Assembly: GCA_026008535.1 (NCBI GenBank)
Contig: BRKX01000002.1
Span: 72,375,380-72,439,379, forward strand
DNA length: 64,000 bases
Origin: Perilla frutescens
Lineage: Eukaryota > Streptophyta > Magnoliopsida > Lamiales > Lamiaceae
Reading direction: 5' to 3'
How positions within the stretch are numbered: the first letter of the stretch is position 1; each line of letters starts with the position of its first letter. The position numbers and the translations under genes were made by a program. Shown piece by piece: positions 25,473-36,975 of this stretch. Below the pieces are notes generated by a model, which saw nothing but the letters and a program-made list of their open reading frames with translations, searched no databases and was not told the DNA's origin.

Positions 25473-25792
25473 GTTTTTTTTTGAGACCAAATAACAATAT
25501 CATTCAATATTCTCCCTCAAAAAATGAGGAAAATCAATGTTCCAAGTACATAACTTATCACAACCCGCACCAAGTAAATGTGCATTAAAATTTATTTCCC
25601 TAAACATATGTCGGAAATCAATTATTCTACCATCTTTAACCATCTCAGCTAAAGGAGATAATTCCCTCTCCAAGTACTCCTCGCTCTCGACACCATTGTC
25701 AAGATGCTTAATGGCCAATAACGAGTCCGAAAAAACAACACATGGCAACGGTCCTTCTTGCAAACATGGCAACAGTCCTTATTTGCATGATG
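25473..25792 (-). mobile_element. 5'-truncated LINE insertion carrying an RNase H-like fragment
   Basis: TATTTGCATGATG occurs at 25460-25472 and again at 25780-25792, a 13-bp target duplication. On the - strand the insert ends in nine A (25482-25474), as expected for a poly(A)-tailed LINE copy. The insert encodes the end of an RNase H-like domain on the - strand (25772-25500, 90 aa). Motifs are VVFSDSLLAIKHLDN and a later FRHMFREINFNAHLLG, which resemble the C-terminal RNase H domain of plant L1-type LINEs and related RVT_3 proteins. It is a dead fragment with no reverse transcriptase. Confidence 0.8.
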
Positions 25793-26829
25793 ATTTTATT
25801 TTGCCTTCTCGATTCAATGAATTCCAATATCTTCACCTCAATAGAAAAGAAAAAGGAGATCGAGGAAGAAAAGGGGATGCACAATTATTGTTGTGAGTGT
25901 ATATCCTTTTAGGGATTTATTGTAAAAATGAATAGAGATGATGAGGTGAAATATAATATATTCAAATTTAATACTTATTTTCTTAAAAAAAAATTAGCCA
26001 TCCAAATTTATGAATTTATTGAAATTAAAGATTCAATATAAGATCGATTACTAATTTACTATATGTGGTCTTAACGAAGAAAATGGATTTATAAACTTAA
26101 AATTCATATAAGCATTTCATGAACTCAGATAATATAATTTTAAATAATATACGTACGATCTATTTTTTTAAGTTCATCATGTACCGATTTAGAAAGTTGT
26201 AATAAAATTTAAACTCGTAAATTTAAGCCAACCAACTAGACCACAATGTGTGGTATTACGTACATTTGCAGTTTTGTTTTAGTTACTTTGTTAGTGTGGT
26301 CGATGAAAAGTGGAGTCGCACCATCACCATCGTCACCGGTAATGAAAGCGTCGTTTTCTTGCTTAATATTTAATATTTATTTCACATATGATTGATTGGT
26401 GGGCAAAATCAAATATGTCTACTAATATAAGTTATTTCTTAGGCAAGGAAACGGCATTGATGTACCACTGCCAGCAGCAAAGCTTCAACCCTCTTTAGGA
26501 ATTTTCTATATTTATAAATGTCTCAACCCTAACATTAATTGCTCAATCAAAATCATAGAAAATTATAAGTTAAAGAAACGTGAAGTGCAAAACGAGCAAA
26601 CATATCTAGCTATAATTATATATTGATCGTTATTATATTTGGTATGATATACTGTAATTTAAACTGGGCACTAGGGTCTCACGTACTAAAAAAAATTTAA
26701 GTTGAAATTTTAAGAAACATAAAATAATATCACCATACATATTTTTTAGTTCCATGCATTAATTATACATGATATATTACTTGAAAATATTGAGTTGTAT
26801 ATTTCTACAAACTCAAATAGTGCTCGCTC

Positions 26830-26936
26830 AGGTCCTAGTGAGAATGGCTTAGTGGTGGAGTGAGATTGCTTGAAGACCAAAAGTCACGAGTTCGGATCTC
26901 CTCAATACCACGGGTCGGATCATGTGGAAAAAAAAA
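26830..26936 (+). mobile_element. Short tRNA-derived SINE with target duplication
   Basis: AGTGCTCGCTC occurs at 26819-26829 and at 26937-26947, an 11-bp duplication. The insert ends in about ten A. It contains an A-box-like TGGCTTAGTGG (26845-26855) and a B-box-like GAGTTCGGATCTC (26888-26900). It is about 107 bp long, small for a plant SINE, so it may be truncated or a short family. Confidence 0.8.
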
Positions 26937-26947
26937 AGTGCTCGCTC

Positions 26948-28478
26948 GGGAACGTCTTTCCTACCCCACGTCTCCACCCACAAAAGAAACAAATCCAAAT
27001 AAATTTCAAATGATATTTAATATGGGGGTCAATATTTTTTTCTTTGTGAGGTTTGATATAAAAATAAATTACATTATCCTAGATAATTCAAAATAATTTT
27101 CACTATAGGAATCATGTTGTACAGTTATTATGGAAGTTTACGAAGCAGATATTAATATTCTAATGTATCGAGATTTTATTTCTCGAAAATAAATCGAGAT
27201 TCTTAATAATCTTTCTAGAAGAAAGGTACTGCAGTACATTTAATTTGTACATTCACGTGCGAGTAAATCATTAGAAAAATAACGATAAACACAAAACAGT
27301 ATTGACGGTACAACATGCATATGTATGTCAATTATATATATATATATAGAGAGAGAGAGAGATGGGAAAATTATTAGCCACAGTAGGAGGCACATTATAT
27401 CTTATATGTCACAATATTTTTATTGGGATATTTTCATTTATCATAATAGATTTTGATACATGGAAATGTCTCAATTATTTTGACACATGAAAGTGTCCCA
27501 ACATAGATATTGTGACAGATGAAATAGTGTCGCATATTATAGCTAAGAATTTCTCATCAAGAAGTTTGTTTATTTGGCTAGATGACGTTGATCGATTAAT
27601 ATACCTAGGGAGTGCTATGCGAAACCATATATAAATTATAATATTGGTTAAAATTTGTAAGCCGAGTCGAAACGTGAATTCAAACACCAATAAAATTATA
27701 AATGTGTCGTTAAATATGAGTTTTAATTCAAATTTTAATCTTACAATCTCACACAAGTTTTTTTTACTACATGGATCTTTTCCATTTGGTTCGATATGAA
27801 CATGTTTGATTTTATTATGATGTATATTGATATCATTATAGTGATGATCATATCATTCTATATTGTGGTTTAGAACTTATAAATTGTCCGTGGAGTTAGA
27901 CATTCTTACACCGACTAATCCAGAAAAATTATTTATAATGCAATTGGTGAGAAAAAAATATGGCTCCAATCAAGTATTTGTATATGGAATTAAAAAATTT
28001 AATTACATTCATGAATTGCTATGAATCAAGAACAACAAACGTCCATCAAACTAATATATGGAGAATAATTGTAGTGGGCATTGAAATTGTGAAAATTATA
28101 AAAGAATGACTACGACTAAGGTGACAGAGATTAGTTGGCGTTTTTATTAGATTTCTAATTATGTTTTTAATTGTTTTATTTATTGGGATTTGAATGCAAG
28201 ATTTTTGTAATTTGATTAGTGTTGTGAGCTTTTATCTTAGATATTTTGGTTTTTATTTAAATATTTTTTTTGTAAAAAATATTCAACATTGTAATTATCT
28301 AAATATTATATAACATGAATGATTGTCTTGTTTTTTTTGTATGGTTTAAGACAATATGTAAGTATTGCCAGTTTGAGGCATCATTACGGAATTTAAAACT
28401 TTCACCCATAACAAAAGGAGAACATAGTTATACACTTATACATAAGTCATAATGTAATATGCAAAATTTAAAACTTTT
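26948..28478. other. AT-rich intergenic DNA
   Basis: No gene is seen. There is a short (AT)n/(GA)n stretch at about 27334-27362. Confidence 0.55.
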
Positions 28479-28893
28479 CGGTTCGGTTCGGTTTTGAACC
28501 GAAATTTTCTTAAATTTTCTAATCTATTTTTTTTTCTTTAAATTCTCTTCATTTGATATAATTAAATATGTACAAGTATGAATTAGCTAATTGTTAAGGT
28601 TCAAGTTCAAAAAATACCAATAAATAATTAAATAAAGTCCAAAAATATGTAAATTCCAACAAAGTAAAGTCGAATAAACTATAAAGTACAACAAAGTCGA
28701 GTATTTTTATTGCTAATATATATATATATATATATATATAAATTCGATTTTTCGGTTCGATTCGAGCATTTTCCCTCTGGACCGAATCAAAATTGAAAAC
28801 CGAATTTTTGCTGGAAAAAGAACCGAACCGAAAAAACTAAATTAATTCGGTTCGGTTTGGTTCTCGGTTTTCGGTACTTTTTGCTCACCCCTA
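28479..28893. mobile_element. Remnant of a hAT-like element rich in GGTTCGGTT motifs
   Basis: Both flanks of this stretch are built of CGGTTCGGTT/AACCGAACCG repeats in inverted orientation. The right end, TTTTTGCTCACCCCTA, resembles the GGGGTGAGCAAAA terminus of plant hAT MITEs. The left terminus was not found. An (AT)n tract lies at about 28719-28740. Confidence 0.5.
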
Positions 28894-28953
28894 AGCAGGT
28901 CTTCAAGGTCTGTAGTATTTTGAAAATTATTACATAGATTTTAATTTAAATAT

Positions 28954-29111
28954 TGTTGTAAATATATCTAATAGATATATATGATATGAGTGATGGCCAA
29001 GTTACTAACTCTAAAACCCTATCCCTTGTACTATTATAAATAGAGGCATTTGGTCCTCATATTGAATACATACAATTGATATTCTCTCTCGTCTCTCTCT
29101 AGTTTATAACA
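28954..29111 (+). repeat. 5' LTR of the copia element
   Basis: 158 bp, beginning TGTTGTAAAT and ending TATAACA. A TATA box (TATAAATAG) sits at 29035-29043. It differs from the 3' LTR by three substitutions, all transitions, and two 2-bp CT indels that cancel in length. Confidence 0.95.
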
Positions 29112-29130
29112 CGTTATCAGCACGACGCTC
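29112..29130 (+). promoter_or_regulatory. Probable primer-binding site of the copia element
   Basis: CGTTATCAGCACGACG directly follows the 5' LTR. It does not match the usual TGGTATCAGAGC site. In several copia lineages an internal part of initiator tRNA-Met is used as primer, and that is the likely reading here. Confidence 0.5.
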
Positions 29131-29266
29131 CTTCAATTCTAGAAGTCCATCAATCCTAGAAGGTACATGTTTTTTTTTACATCATGTTTATTGGCTTTAA
29201 TATATTATGTCTGTTTTTCTTATTGTTATAATAATCGGTCTTTTCCGATTTAATCTTGAAAAATTA

Positions 29267-29395
29267 AATATTGATGCTATTCGAGTAGCACAAGTAATAT
29301 TCATGAAGAATATTACATTCAAGATCATAAATTGATGCTATTAAAGTAGCACAATTAATATTCCTGAAGAATATTACATGCTCTAAAGAGCAAAT
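29267..29395. repeat. Tandem duplication in the copia 5' leader
   Basis: Two units of about 63 bp, each with TTGATGCTATT, AGTAGCACAA, TAATATTC and TGAAGAATATTACAT, lie between the primer site and the first coding remnant. Each AATATTC/GAATATT pair can fold into a hairpin. Confidence 0.85.
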
Positions 29396-29447
29396 AAATT
29401 AAACATGTGGATAATATATCCTTAATTCTTTGTGCAGAATTGCACAA

Positions 29448-32400
29448 ATGGCAAACATCATTGAAGGCTCCGGAAGAGCTTGTATCATTTTACCAAATGA
29501 TACTAAATTAGATATTGAAAATGCTCTGTATTCTAGTAAGTCCAAAAGAAACTTACTAAGTTTTAAGGATATCCGCTATAATGGATAACACATCGAGACT
29601 ATATCAGAAGGTGGAAAAGAATATCTCTGCATAAATTCTTTTGTATACGGCCATAAGCGAACAAAAGAAAAATTATTAACACTACCTTCTGGGATGTATT
29701 ACACATTCATAAAGGCAATTGAGACAAACCATGTCATGAACCCGAAGTTCAATGACACAAAAAGCTTTATGCTTTGGCATGATAGGTTTGGACATCCTGA
29801 AACAACTATGATGCGCCGAATAATCAATAATTCATATGGGCACAACATGAAAAATCAAAAGATTCTTATGACAAATGAATTTCCATGTGAGGCTTGTGCG
29901 CAAGGCAAGTTAGTCATTAGACCTTCATATACGAAGGTTAATATTGAATCTCCATCTTTCTTAGAGAGAATTCAAGGAGATATTTGTGGACCTATACATC
30001 CACCATGTGGCCCTTTTCGATACTTTATGGTATTGATTGATGCTTCTTCTAGATGGTCACATGTATGCTTGCTTTCTACTAGAAATGCAGCATTTTCTAG
30101 ACTACTTGCTCAAATTATAAAATTACGAGCTCAATTCCCAGACAATTCAATTAAAAGAATTCATCTTGATAATGCTAGTGAGTTTACGTCTCAAACATTT
30201 GAAAACTATTGTATGGCTATAGGAATTAAGATTGAACATTCAGTCGTTCATGTCCATACTCAAAATGGTTTAGCAGAATCGTTTATTAAACGTCTTCAAC
30301 TCATTGCTAGACCGTTACTTATGAAGTCAAAACTCCCAACTACTGCTTGGGGTCATGCCATATTATATGCGGCAACATTAGCTCGTATTAGACCATCGGC
30401 CAACCATGAATACTCCCCAATGCAAATTATTTTTGGTCGAGAACCAGATGTTTCTCACTTACGAACTTTTGATTGTGCGGTTCAAGTCCTAATTGCACCC
30501 CCACAACGAACAAAAATGGGTCCCCAACGAAGGCTTGGGATATATGTTGGATTTGATTCACCTTCGATTATAAGGTATATTGAACATTTAACGGGTGATT
30601 TATTTACTGCACGTTTTGCAGATTGTCATTTTGATGAAATGACATTTCCAACATTAGGTAGAACGAATCTACATCCAGAAAAGCACAAGGAAATATCTTG
30701 GAATGAGAAAAGCTTGTCACATTTTGATTCTCGAACTAATCAATGTGAACAAGAAGTTGAAAAGATTATTCATTTGCAAAAGATTGCAAACCAACTTCTT
30801 GATGCTTTTGTAAATACAAGAAAAGTGACACAATCTCACATACATGCTGCAAATACTCCAGCCAAAATTGATGTCCCTGAAGGACAAATAGCTTTGGCAG
30901 CAAATGAGTCTAAAATTCGTCAAAAACGTGGTCGACCGGTTGGTTCCAAAGATTTTGTGCCTAGAAAAAGAAAGGGGCAAGATGGAAACCAAACAATGAC
31001 GAAAATGATTAATCAATCAAATGAAAGTGATGTAATTCCTGAAGAATTACAAGTATCTGAAAATCATGAGATCTCAATAAATTATTTATCTTCCAATCAG
31101 ATACTGGAGAGAGAACATATCATTGTAGATGATATATTCGCCTTTCATATAGCTCATCAAATTTTAATTGAGGATCCTGAACCAAAATCTGTTACAGAAT
31201 GTAAACAGAGAAATGATTGGCCAATGTGGAAAAGAGCTATGGAAATGGAATTAAATTCCTGTGATAACCGGAAAGTATTTGGACCTATAGTCATAACTCC
31301 GGAATCTGAAACCCCTGTTGGATACAGATGGATATTTGTTAGAAAGAGAAATGAGAAAAATGAAGTTACGAGATATAGAGCAAGACTCGTAGCGCAAGAC
31401 TTCTCTCAAAGACCAGGAATTGATTATGGGGAAACATACTCTCCAGTAATGGATGCGATTACTTTCAGATTTCTGATTAGTCTGGCTGTGTCACAAAGGC
31501 TTGCTATGCGCCTTATGGATGTAGTAACTGCCTATCTATATGGGTCATTAGATAATGACATATATATGAAAATCCCTGAAGGATTTAAAATGCCTAAAGC
31601 ATTAAAGTCAAAACCCAAAAGCATGTTTTCGATTAAACTGCAAAAATCGTTGTACGGGCTGAAATAGTCTGGCCGTATGTGGTATAATAGATTGAGCGAG
31701 TATCTGTTGAAAGAAGGATACAAAAATGATGATATATGCTCTTGTGTTTTCATAAAGAAAACCGAAAGTGGATTTGTAATTATAGCAGTTTATGTCGATG
31801 ATTTGAATTTAATTGGGACTCCTGAAGAGCTCAATAAAACTGCTGAATATTTGAAGAAAGAATTTGAGATGAAAGATTTGGGAAAGACAAAATTTTGTCT
31901 TGATTTGCAAATTGAACGTGTCCGAGGAGGAACGTTTATTCACCAATCCATATATACAGAAAAAGTGTTAAAACGATTTTACATGGATAATGCACATCCA
32001 TTAGCATCACCAATGGTCGTTAGATCTCTTGATACGAAAAAAGATACATTTCGACCTATTGAAGATGGTGAAACGATACTTGGTCCTGAAGTACCATATC
32101 TAAGTGCAATTGGAGCATTAACTTACCTGGCTAATTATACTAGACCAGATATAGCTTTTTCTGTAAATCTTCTCGCAAGATATAGCGCTGCACCCACTTT
32201 GAGACATTGGAATGGTGTTAAACACATTCTACGTTATCTGAAGGGTACCATAGACCTTGGATTATATTATTCGAAAAATTCCGATTCTTCTTTGGTAGGG
32301 TATTCGGATGCAGGATTTTTATCCGATCCACATCAAGCCAAGTCACAAACTGGCTATGTTTTCACATGTGGTGGAACTGCTATATCATGGAAGTCTGTGA

Positions 32401-32792
32401 AGCAAACCTTGACTGCAACATCCTCAAATCATTCTGAAATCATTGCAATCCATGAAACAAGTCGAGAGTGTGTATGGTTGAGAAATATGACAAGTCACAT
32501 CCAAGAGTTGTGCGGATTAGCTTCATCAAAGATCAATCCAACTGTTTTGTATTAAGACAATGCTGCATGCATCGCGCAACTCAAGGAATGATACATCAAA
32601 GATGATAAGACGAATCACATTTCTCCCAAGTTATTCTACACACACGATCTCCAAAAGAGTGGCGATATCAACGTTCAACAAATTCGCTCAAGTGACAATT
32701 TGGCGGACTTATTCACAAAGGCATTACCAACATCAACATTCAGAAAGTTGGTACACAAGATCGGCATGTGCCGACTCAAAGATCTACAGTGA
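29448..32792 (+). pseudogene. Copia pol polyprotein, disrupted (partial protease, integrase, RT, RNase H)
   Basis: One reading frame runs from ATG 29448 to a final TGA at 32790-32792 with no frameshift, but it is broken by in-frame stops at 29586 (TAA), 31665 (TAG), 32553 (TAA) and 32589 (TGA). The first residues (MANI) look like a gag start joined directly to the end of the protease region, so gag and most of the protease have been deleted. In the segment from 29694, the integrase zinc motif is His29, His34, Cys65, Cys68 and the catalytic triad is Asp96, Asp159, Glu195 with exact DX35E spacing. Reverse transcriptase has YVDD at 31791-31802. RNase H follows, with DAGF and the usual SSNHSE region. 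Protein from this copy would be truncated. Confidence 0.93.
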
Positions 32793-32905
32793 TCTCAAAA
32801 TCAGGGGAGCAGTTGTACTCTTTTTCCTTCGACTAGATTTTTTCCCACTAGGTTTTTCTAGCAAGGTTTTAATGAGGCAACATTTGTTTTAGAGATTGAT
32901 CACTC

Positions 32906-32913
32906 AAGGGGAG
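32906..32913 (+). promoter_or_regulatory. Polypurine tract of the copia element
   Basis: AAGGGGAG sits immediately before the 3' LTR, in the position used to prime plus-strand DNA synthesis. Confidence 0.85.
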
Positions 32914-33071
32914 TGTTGTAAATATATCTAATAGATATATATGATATGAGTGATGGCCAAGTTACTAACTCTAAAATCCTATCCCTTGTATTATTATAAA
33001 TAGAGGCATTTGGTCCTCTCATATTGAATACATACAATTAATATTCTCTCGTCTCTCTCTAGTTTATAACA
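32914..33071 (+). repeat. 3' LTR of the copia element
   Basis: 158 bp, almost identical to the 5' LTR. The inner TG and outer CA ends are intact, and the target copy AATAT follows directly. Confidence 0.95.
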
Positions 33072-33076
33072 AATAT

Positions 33077-34261
33077 CCTTTTGTTATATTTCAATTTCAT
33101 AGTAATTTTTTGAAAAAATAAAACTAATTGTGCATATGTGCGTGGCACGGTGGCTCATTCTAATTACTCAATCCAATAATGCTAAATTAGGGGATGAATG
33201 GTTAGCTAAATTCATCGAGTCTAGGTTCGAGTTACAGGCACGTGACATCACGTGAATGAAAATAAATCTGTAGGAGAAAAGGATAAGTTTTTGCAGACAC
33301 GCACCAATCCCCACGCGTTATTGATCCACGTGTATGTCACTGTGGGCTCCACTATCCGTACCATCCCTATGATTGCTTCCCATTTCAGGGTCCACCAATT
33401 CTAATTATTAATTAATGTAATTTCTCGTCTAATAGTCTGTTTAATTCTTCTCTTCAAAATCATATTCATTTTTCCATTTTACAAGTATATAATCAGTGCT
33501 ATTTTATAACGTAATTTACAAAATAAAGAATGAAGTATATATTAGTTGGAATTTAAAAATTACTTTTACAAAATTAACATTTGAAAAATATTATTATATT
33601 TATCAAAACTGTTCTTTTTTTTTTTTTACATATGCAGAAATTAATTATTTCTACACGTACTATTGATAAATTATATGATTATATAAATATAATAGTCTAT
33701 AAATCGCATAAGAGTTACAAATCACACTAATATATGCAAATGCCTATGTAAACCAAGTTCAATTTTGTTTTTCCATTTTTAAGAATTTGTATCTCACACC
33801 ACTACCATATCAACATTTTTCTTTCCTATTTTTTCACTTCAACAAATGCCTTAAAATTAATTATTCATAATTCCAGTGAAAGAGGAGAGAGAAAATAATA
33901 AAAAAAGAGAGAAAAAAGAGAATGTGGTGGTGTTCATAAGTCCTACTTTTTTCACTTTTTGAATGAAATAAAAGTGTTATTTCTCTCTCCTTTTTTCTCT
34001 CCCAACTTCCTCCCCCTTTCTCTTTCACTTCACCAACTCTCATAAAACTTTCTACTAGTGTGGATGCTAGTTCCACCATCTACTCCAATAATATACATTT
34101 ATATATGGAGATAGAATAAAACGAACGAAAGTGAATATTTGAATTTGACGCAAGTTATTTGTTTTGATATTAGTGATCCAATGACATACTTTAATATTGA
34201 AATGTTTGGAATATATACATGTATATATATTTGTGTGTGTGTGTGTGAGATTTGTGGGGTT
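33077..34261. other. AT-rich intergenic DNA
   Basis: No gene is supported. A G-box-like CCACGTGT occurs near 33328. About 33870-34030 is rich in A/G on one side and T/C on the other. Confidence 0.5.
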
Positions 34262-34513
34262 ATGTGTTATTATCTTTATTTTTGAATAAGTGTCATTTTA
34301 ACACCTTAATTTTATTTTCATAAAGAGTGTTATTCTACAAAATCGAGATGAAAAATTCAAAACTTTTCTCACATTTATCTTTATTTAATGCATTCAAACA
34401 TCGATATCTAAATCATTTAATGTATTCACATAAAAGTATATAAAGTAATTTGATTATTTTATTAAATGTGTGCATTTATCCAAAATGACAGTTATTCAGA
34501 AATGGATTGAGTA
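34262..34513. mobile_element. Degraded Stowaway-like MITE
   Basis: The body resembles the intact copy at 21658-21914: GAATAAGTGTCATTTTAACA near the left, an AAAGAGTGTTATTCTACA block, and ATGACAGTTATTCAGAAATG near the right. The CTCCCTCCG termini have decayed. Confidence 0.65.
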
Positions 34514-35225
34514 TTATTTATAGGAAAACTATATGATCCAAATTAATGTGTTCTTGTTATTTTTAGGAAAATAATACACACACACACTATTTTATTTTAT
34601 TTTTGAGAACTGATGTCTTTAATTACTCTTAATTAATTACATCATCCTCTCTAGAGTCTAGACCAATCCGACCATCCAATGCTTATTATTTGTTATTATG
34701 AAGTTTAGGAATATACATTTATGCTTGAAGCAAGAATTATACAACAAACATTGACTCGTTGAGTGTTTATGAAGACTGATTAAATTGTTTTATTTTACTT
34801 CAAAGCAATTAATTAATTGATTAGATACATATGGTTATAATTGAATGATTATTACATTGTTGGGATAAGGAAATTAATAATAACAATAATTTTCTGTGCC
34901 ACGTAGCAGTATAGGGAACTTATTATATATAATCATACCATAGCTACAAACGCGCGCATGACTCTGGTTATAAATTATGACAAGTATAAGCCTCATTATG
35001 CTACTACCAGATAATAGGGTTTAAACAATCAAATGGGCTCTGCTAATCATTCATCGTCATTATCCTTTTTATTCCATTAATTTTCTAAGGGGAGTTTTTA
35101 TTTGCATTACTGAATTTACTCGTTGCACTTCCCTTGTTCAATGCATTCTTAATTTTACTCTTTACATCACGTGCATTTACATTATTGCCCCTCAGTCTAA
35201 ATATTTGTTTTACTTTAAAAATCAA
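34514..35225. other. AT-rich intergenic DNA
   Basis: No gene or element was recognised. Confidence 0.5.
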
Positions 35226-35632
35226 ATAAAATCTGTTCGGAAACACATTTGCGAACATGTTCACCTTGTTCAAGAATATTAATTCGAACAGTTCCAATAC
35301 TTAGAAAAATAAAGTTTGTTCGGAAACTAAAGTTTGAACAAACCCCATTTGTTTGGAAAATATTTTCCGAACGAAACTTAGAATTTTTCAGGGTGTAGAG
35401 TGTTCAAAGTTGATTTTTTGAACAACCTTCATTTGTTCAAAAAATGTTTCCGAATGAACTATGTTCGAAAATTGGAGTTCGAACCACTCAAGTATATTCG
35501 AAAACTTAAATTCGAACGCCTTGAACTTCATTTTTCCCCTAAGTGTTGTTCGAAAAATGGAGTTCGAACCACTCTAAAATGTTCGAAATTTTCAGTTCGA
35601 ACAAATCGCGATCTGAACCAAAAAAATGATCA
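35226..35632. repeat. GTTCGAA-rich minisatellite-like array
   Basis: At least two 85-bp units (35463-35547 and 35548-35632). Each starts GTTCGAAAA, then TGGAGTTCGAACCACTC, and holds a second inverted TTCGAA pair 33 bp downstream. Older copies with GTTCGGAAA or CCGAACG extend upstream to about 35226. There are many more TTCGAA-type sites here than in the surrounding DNA. Confidence 0.8.
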
Positions 35633-36515
35633 ATAACACGTTCTAAACTCGATTATTTTCGATCAATAGACCATACTAGCATTTAATAGTTTATTGAAGT
35701 TGATGAATAATGATTTTTAATATGTTTAATAAATATTTTTTAATTTTTTTTTTTTTTTGAATTTATGGTGTATTAAGTAATTTTAGTGGTATAAACAAGT
35801 AATAAAAGAGTATTGAAGTAACTTCGCAATTATTTTATTTTTTATTTATTTCTTTTATTGTGTAAATAGTAAAATTAATAGTGCAAATAATCGCTCTCTT
35901 TCGTAAAAGGCATGATACACTGAACAACATATAATACACATATCAAATTCAAACGAGATGTCTTACTTCACCTACAATAACATGTAAATTTCACCAATGT
36001 AGTAATAATAACAACAACAACAACAATAATAATAAACTATTGAGTGATAAAGTCAATATTTAAAAAGAAAAAATCGGTCATTGCTGACATCGTCAAATTT
36101 ACTCAAAACTCCAAACGATCATAACTTTAGTTTTTTATTTTTAATCAAATTAATGCAAAATTATTTTAATGATTATTCATTTAAGATACGGCATGAGTAT
36201 ATTTGGATAAAGAAATATGGGAAAAAATATAAAATATTCATTTTTCATGCATACACAAACTATAAATGAAATTAAATTATTAAAAATAATTATGAACCCT
36301 AAGTAGCACCCTAAATATACTAAAATTTTTTAAATCCTAAACTCTAATTGGGATTAAATATATCATTTTTTCGATGAAAAATACTCGTATAAGCCAAGTG
36401 TCAAATGTGTACGTTTCATTGTTTGGAGTGATATTTTTCTTTATTAGACGTACTTTTTTTTATTAGAAGTGATATTTTTACTAAAATCATTTTTGTTTTA
36501 CTTTTTTGGTTAAAT
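35633..36515. other. AT-rich intergenic DNA
   Basis: No gene is seen. A short AAC/AAT repeat occurs at about 36004-36034. Confidence 0.5.
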
Positions 36516-36886
36516 TATACTTTGATATCTACATTTTTTTCTATTTTTAAAAAAATAATATACTATTTCAAAATTAACAAAAAAAAGTACCAATTTTTTT
36601 TTAAAAAAATCGCAACTCTAATATTTGATCAATTTTTCGAACTAAAAATTGTACGCAATTGATTGTATATTAAGATTTTTATTTCCACGTTCGCGTAAAA
36701 AAAAGTCATTCAATCAAGAAATCTTAAAATGCAATCAATTACGTAGGATTTTCGTGGCCGAAAAAAATTTGATCAAAATTTATTATTTTTTTGAAAAAAT
36801 AGGTACTATTTTATTGATTTTAAAAAATAAATTATTTAATAAAAAGATCACAAAGTATAAGTATGAAAATATAATTTACCATTTTC
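36516..36886. mobile_element. Long imperfect hairpin (foldback MITE)
   Basis: The left arm starts AAATTATACTTTGATATCTA and the right arm ends with an inverted, diverged copy (CACAAAGTATAAGTATGAAA then ATATAATTT). Arms also pair near the centre: ACGCAATTGATTGTATATTA against GCAATCAATTACGT. The whole ~370 bp folds into one hairpin. No protein is encoded. Confidence 0.7.
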
Positions 36887-36889
36887 TTT

Positions 36890-36975
36890 TCAGCAGGTCG
36901 GGGGTCGGCCACGGGCTGAACCCGCCCTGCCCATCGCACGTAAACCTCGCCACGGTCGCAGGCAAGCACTGACGG
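36890..36975. other. GC-rich island in AT-rich DNA
   Basis: About 85 bp with GGTCGGGGGTCGGCCACGGG-type sequence, in sharp contrast to both flanks. It directly follows the hairpin at 36516-36886. It resembles the GC-rich (C/G)GGGT stretches in some repeats, but its origin is not clear. Confidence 0.5.

Larger units (their letters stand above)
28954..33071 (+). mobile_element. Ty1-copia LTR retrotransposon, gag-deleted
   Basis: A 4,118-bp element bounded by 158-bp LTRs that start TGTTGTAAAT and end TTATAACA. A perfect 5-bp target duplication AATAT lies at 28949-28953 and 33072-33076. Internal order is leader, remnant of the protease end, integrase, reverse transcriptase and RNase H, which is the copia order. 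A purine tract AAGGGGAG precedes the 3' LTR. The short LTRs and protein motifs suggest the Ale/Retrofit lineage (inference). Gag and most of the protease are missing, so this copy cannot make its own particles. Confidence 0.96.

Noticed and set aside
25201..25503. 100-aa open frame on the - strand next to the LINE fragment
   Set aside because: No recognisable family. It runs across the LINE insertion boundary, so it is not a single gene.
33197..33262. Possible SINE or tRNA-like sequence (GGTTAGCTAA ... AGGTTCGAGTTAC)
   Set aside because: No poly(A) tail or target duplication was found, and the boxes are weak.
35463..35602. Heat-shock elements in the TTCGAA array
   Set aside because: Heat-shock elements need GAA and TTC separated by two bases. 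Here TTC and GAA abut directly.
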